A DNA stretch of 64,000 nucleotides from Cordia subcordata (Eukaryota; Streptophyta; Magnoliopsida; Boraginales; Cordiaceae), in NCBI GenBank assembly GCA_028554755.1, contig JAPTOF010000006.1, forward strand, positions 2,412,501-2,476,500, given 5' to 3'. Below are positions 60,134 to 64,000 of this stretch, piece after piece. The position numbers and the translations under genes are program-made. The stretch's first letter is position 1. Each line of letters opens with the position of its first letter. The notes under the pieces are model-generated. The model had not been told where the DNA came from and did no database searches. It was given only the letters and a program-made list of their open reading frames with translations.

Positions 60134-61400
60134 ATATATGTGTGTGTGTGTGTGTCTGGGTATTGTGTTTGTGCTGCCTTTAAAGATGGAGAGCGTAAAA
60201 TGTAGGCTCCACTGCACGTAAAATGGTACAGAAAGGCAGGTTCCAATGGGTGTCTACCCACCCTGTAAGTGGAAATAGTTGGTGTTCCACATTCTTCTTC
60301 TAGATATCAGAGCAACCAACCAGCAAAACTGTAATAAACCAGTTTGTGGCTTTTGCCAAACCTTTGCCCCAAGGGAGCCGTTGTCAAAAGAGTAGCAAGG
60401 TATTTTAAACTTCAAAAGGATTAATTAGAGTACTATATCATTTTAAGATTTGAGCTTGATCTCATTTAATATTTTGATCTTAGTTTTAAAATCTGTAGTA
60501 TATAGAATGGTACCAACACTCAAAAGAAAAAAGAGTATTTTATATATTGTTAACTAATGGTTCTAGTTTTTATTTTTAGATGACATTTTTTTATTGAGTC
60601 TCTTTGGTATTTCTTTACTTCTGTAACTCTTACGTGACATTTTCTTTCTTCTTATAGTTCCTATGTGATATTTCTTTATTGCAACTACTGCATAGATTTT
60701 TTTTTCCCTATGTGATACCAAATCAGGACTGGTGAGTAACATTTTTTAAGAGGAAATTAGAGTTATCAAAATTGGAAATTGTATTTGAGATTTTTTTCAT
60801 CTGTAAGAGAGCAAAGCTAAAACTCTAGATTCAAGGAAATTTTCAGTTTGGAATTCTTTTCAGTTTGGAGCTGTTATAATAAATAAATAAATAAATTTCT
60901 TATGTAGTTAATGAATATAAGATATCCAGATGTTGTTTCTATATGCATTTGAAAAAAAATAAAAATCTAGGAGACTGGAAAAATGGAAGAGCACCACGAA
61001 AGCACCACGAAAGAGTAGCAAGGAAAAAAAAATGCCATGTAAGGTTATTAACTACACTATTAATTAGGACACATGAAGTACCATTTTTCAAAACTGTTCT
61101 ATTAAAAATCTTGAAATTCGGACCCTAAATTCCATATTAGAGCAACTTTGAATCCTAAATGAAGTTTTTTCCCCCTCTAAAATAATTTTAAACGTATTAG
61201 TATTCAATTGATGTGTCATAGACTGATGACTTTGGAATATGAGGACAACATGGGCAATTTCACTAAGTTTCCATAATTGTCAAGCCTTTTTAATTTAATC
61301 TCCATTATTTCAGAACACGTATATTACTTCTCAATGTGGCATAAACATCAGCCATTGCAACATTAAGAATAAAACATAGGAAAAAGAAAAGCACTCAGGC

Positions 61401-61401
<1 letters not shown>

Positions 61402-61450
<49 letters not shown>

Positions 61451-61469
61451 GAAGAAGAAGAAGAAGAAG
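61402..61469. repeat. (GA)n/(GAA)n microsatellite
   Basis: About 43 bases of AG repeats followed by an (AAG)n run. Confidence 0.95.
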
Positions 61470-61975
61470 TGATAAACTACAGCAGCATCAACCACAATCA
61501 AATAGAGAGCAGATTTGGATGAACTCTTTTTAACACCTTTCACTTTCTTTTACACTTTTTCAGCATCCAGCACAAGAAGGGTACATCTATAGTTATGCGT
61601 AATGAGAATAGGAAATGAGAAACAGCAAGGAAAAGGTATAAAAAAGAGCAGTGTTATACTGTACAGCTGTTACTTAAAAAGGGGGTATTATGAGAGTCTT
61701 CTTCATTCTCTTTCCCGTGAAGATATGTACCGCGGAAATTGGATTACATACATGCTCGTCCAGTGAATCCATTCTAGTCGTTTTGCCAGGTGAAAGGCGT
61801 GCATTACATTCATCAATTACATTGTGCTACTAGGTGCAATCTGCTGGTAGCTACCTTCCAGACATCATATCAGGTGAGCCAAAGTTGTGTCGTTTTCATT
61901 GCTAACTATGCTGAATATGATGGGTTACCAGAAAGCAAATATAAAGTCATTCTGTGCTTCGAAAGACCGGAAGCT

Positions 61976-63923
61976 TCAGAAAATTTGGAAGAAAAGGCTA
62001 GTTGATCCATCACCAAACGACCGCAGATCGGCTGGTCTCACCAGGGCCCTGCACAATGGGCAAGTTCTCTCTCTGTCAAACCTGCAAAGAAGATAGGCGG
62101 TCACCAGATCAGGATTAACAGACTTCAACAAGAAAATGACACAAACATCAAAAATAGTATACACATCACGCATGTGAGGGTTCCTTGGATCAAAGGCTAT
62201 CCCACATAAGCAACAATTCAACTGATTTGGCATCTGCATGCCGAAGTGGAAATTTTATAACTCAATCCTCTTTCTTTGGTGGTCAGTCTCCTTCAAAATA
62301 CTACTTGTATCATGTTGAACCAGCAGACAGCACAGAGGAAACAAGTTGCAGTCAATTAGTTTTTCGTTTGACAAAATTAGTTGACATCCAAAGCAATCTT
62401 CTCTCTATCCTCTCTCGTAAAGCTTCTTATCCCAACTCCTTGTTACAGCTACAAAGGAGCAATGATGAAAATTTAAGAAATTTTAAGGCCAAAAGAAGGG
62501 GCTAAACAACTTTCTATGTTATGTCCAAAAAAAAGCACTTAGGCCCTGTTGCCTCCCTACTAAAGAACTACTGGAAGTTCTCCGGAGGACTTCGACATTG
62601 GACTAGGCCATGTAAGGTTTGGCAAGGTGATCTCTCATCCCATTCAGTTAACTTGAAACTTGAAAAAGGGATTAGAGAGTAACTCAAAAGGTTGAAATTA
62701 CTACCCCCAAAAATGATAACTTGAGTTCAAATCCCAGAGAATATTTCATATTGCAAACTATGATAACGACCAAGATGCAAATAAAAAGGCTTAATTTGGC
62801 ACCATATAATCAAGAATTGCGCGTAAAACACTAACCATTCTGAAACACAGTCTTCACAGAAAATGTGTTTGCATCTCAATAAAATTGGGGTATGCATCTT
62901 CTCCTGGCAGATAGCACACAGATCTCCCACTGCATTTACCTGCATTAAGTAAAAGAGAATTGATTTGTCCTGTAATGTCATGGAAGGAAATATTACACGC
63001 AAATCATTTACGATTAGATACCACAATACTGTAGCAAACCTAAAAGTGATCATGGGCATGCCGACCGATTAAAAAGCTAACGAGAAAAGGTCCTGAAGGA
63101 AAATATATTTGCTAGTGCCAACAGTGGAATATCCAACAATGCAGTAACATCTAGTTGAATGCGGTTGCAAGACCAAGAAGTTAAAGAGGGCATGCAAAAC
63201 AAGTATCATCTCTAAGAAAATAATTGCAGGTCACTATACATTACTTCGAGATCCTAATGACAAACATGGCCAAATTACTTAAGCCAGGAAGCTGCCTATA
63301 CAAAATGATTCACAAAGTAGAAATGTGATTGTCTTTGATAAATGCTCTTCACTCCATTGTTTACAACATAATGCAAACACAATGAAGCAGCTCAATAAAT
63401 CCGAAGGCCAAAACCTATGACATACCTGTTCTGGTGTGGCATGAGATCCATAGTGGATTTCCTTCCTCGATAATGCCTTCAAAGCGGCAAAGAAAGACTG
63501 AACCTGGAGGTTGAACAAAGATAAGTAAAGAAAGCCATAGGCACGTAGAAAGTAAGTGGAAATCAGGTAATAGGAGTCAATTTACCTTCTCAACAATTGA
63601 TGTAAGCTTAAACGTCAGATACAGCCCTGTTGTCAGTGATGAGAAAAGACTCCCATACTCTTTGTTTAAGAAGAATCTATACCAGACAGGAGTGGGCAAT
63701 AACGCCCGGTACAGCAGCAATGTGTATTCAACAAGAGTCAGCATTTGACCCTAAACAATACACTTATCAGATATCTGGAGTTGGAGAATTATCCTACCAT
63801 ATAGTACCTATCATATTTTTCAGGGAGATGGTACCTGTCTTCGGAAATTATGGCCCCTGCCATTTTTGTAATACATTAGCAGTACTAACTTCAAAGCCAT
63901 TGCAGCTTGCCGCATCATTGTAT
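61976..63923 (-). CDS. RNFT-type transmembrane RING E3 ubiquitin ligase, 3' part
   Basis: Five visible exons: 63923-63835, 63750-63586, 63503-63426, 62939-62836 and 62081-61976. All are in phase, and the upstream exons lie beyond the window. The N-terminal visible part has hydrophobic segments ([43 protein letters not shown]) that fit membrane helices. A linker ([20 protein letters not shown]) leads into a C3HC4 RING with ligands in [13 protein letters not shown] and CPLC. The protein ends [12 protein letters not shown]. It resembles Arabidopsis At5g01960 and animal RNFT1/2, membrane-anchored E3 ligases linked to ER protein quality control. The substrate here is unknown. Confidence 0.93.
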
Positions 63924-64000
63924 CTACAATAAAAAAAGGAAAATACTTAAAGGACAAACTCCCAAGACAGAAATATATGCTAATTACTATATCTGCCGCA

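Larger units (their letters stand above)
57641..61975. other. 4.3-kb intergenic region
   Basis: A+T-rich, with poly-T runs, a MITE (59892-60133) and a GA/GAA repeat (61402-61469). The last ~450 bases are likely 3'UTR of the RING gene. No other gene is supported. Confidence 0.5.

Noticed and set aside
62650..62730. tRNA-like stretch with GAGTTCAAATCCC
   Set aside because: Only a B-box-like motif; no cloverleaf arms or A box at the right distance could be found.

Overview
The window is nuclear DNA from a dicot-like flowering plant. The genes are split by GT-AG introns, the spacers are A+T-rich, and the proteins are plant-specific (Toc34 GTPases, RAF2, a CIP7-like protein, type I metacaspase, a MIR319 locus). 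All gene models below were built by hand, by joining exons at splice sites that keep the reading frame and family similarity. No database was searched, so family names come from recognition and exact identity should be checked.

Layout. 0-2 kb: last four exons of a type I metacaspase (+). 2.2-3.1 kb: an HMG-box protein (-). 4.4-6.2 kb: the chloroplast pterin-dehydratase-like protein RAF2 (+). 6.3-13.8 kb: a segmental duplication carrying two intact tandem Toc34/Toc33 genes (-), each with seven coding exons and a 5'UTR intron. 16.6-23.3 kb: a long CIP7-like gene (-) whose usual first coding exon I could not find. 28.5-32.7 kb: a conserved plant WD40-like protein (-), eight exons. 37.2-38.7 kb: a C2-domain protein (+) interrupted by one in-frame stop. 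38.8-47.4 kb: a transposon cluster with a MITE, a 1.79-kb solo LTR with a 5-bp target duplication, a 5.8-kb Mutator-like element and another MITE. 48.1-51.2 kb: a quinone-oxidoreductase-like dehydrogenase (+). 53.9-57.6 kb: no convincing protein gene, but a MIR319 foldback (-) with the 21-nt mature sequence at 55574-55594. 62-64 kb: the 3' part of an RNFT-type membrane RING E3 ligase (-), cut by the window edge.

The genes are not functionally linked as an operon would be. Two themes recur: chloroplast biogenesis (RAF2 for Rubisco assembly, Toc34 for protein import) and repeated invasion of spacers and introns by small non-autonomous DNA transposons. One MITE family has five recognisable copies, one inside RAF2 intron 1, and a second family has three. 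The Mutator-like element carries a plant-mobile-domain gene and a transposase, both decayed mainly by in-frame stops. A cluster of 17-bp palindromes sits at each end.

The most notable points are the MIR319 locus, the palindrome arrays of the Mutator-like element, the single stop in the C2 gene, the recent Toc34 duplication and the missing N-terminal exon of the CIP7-like gene.
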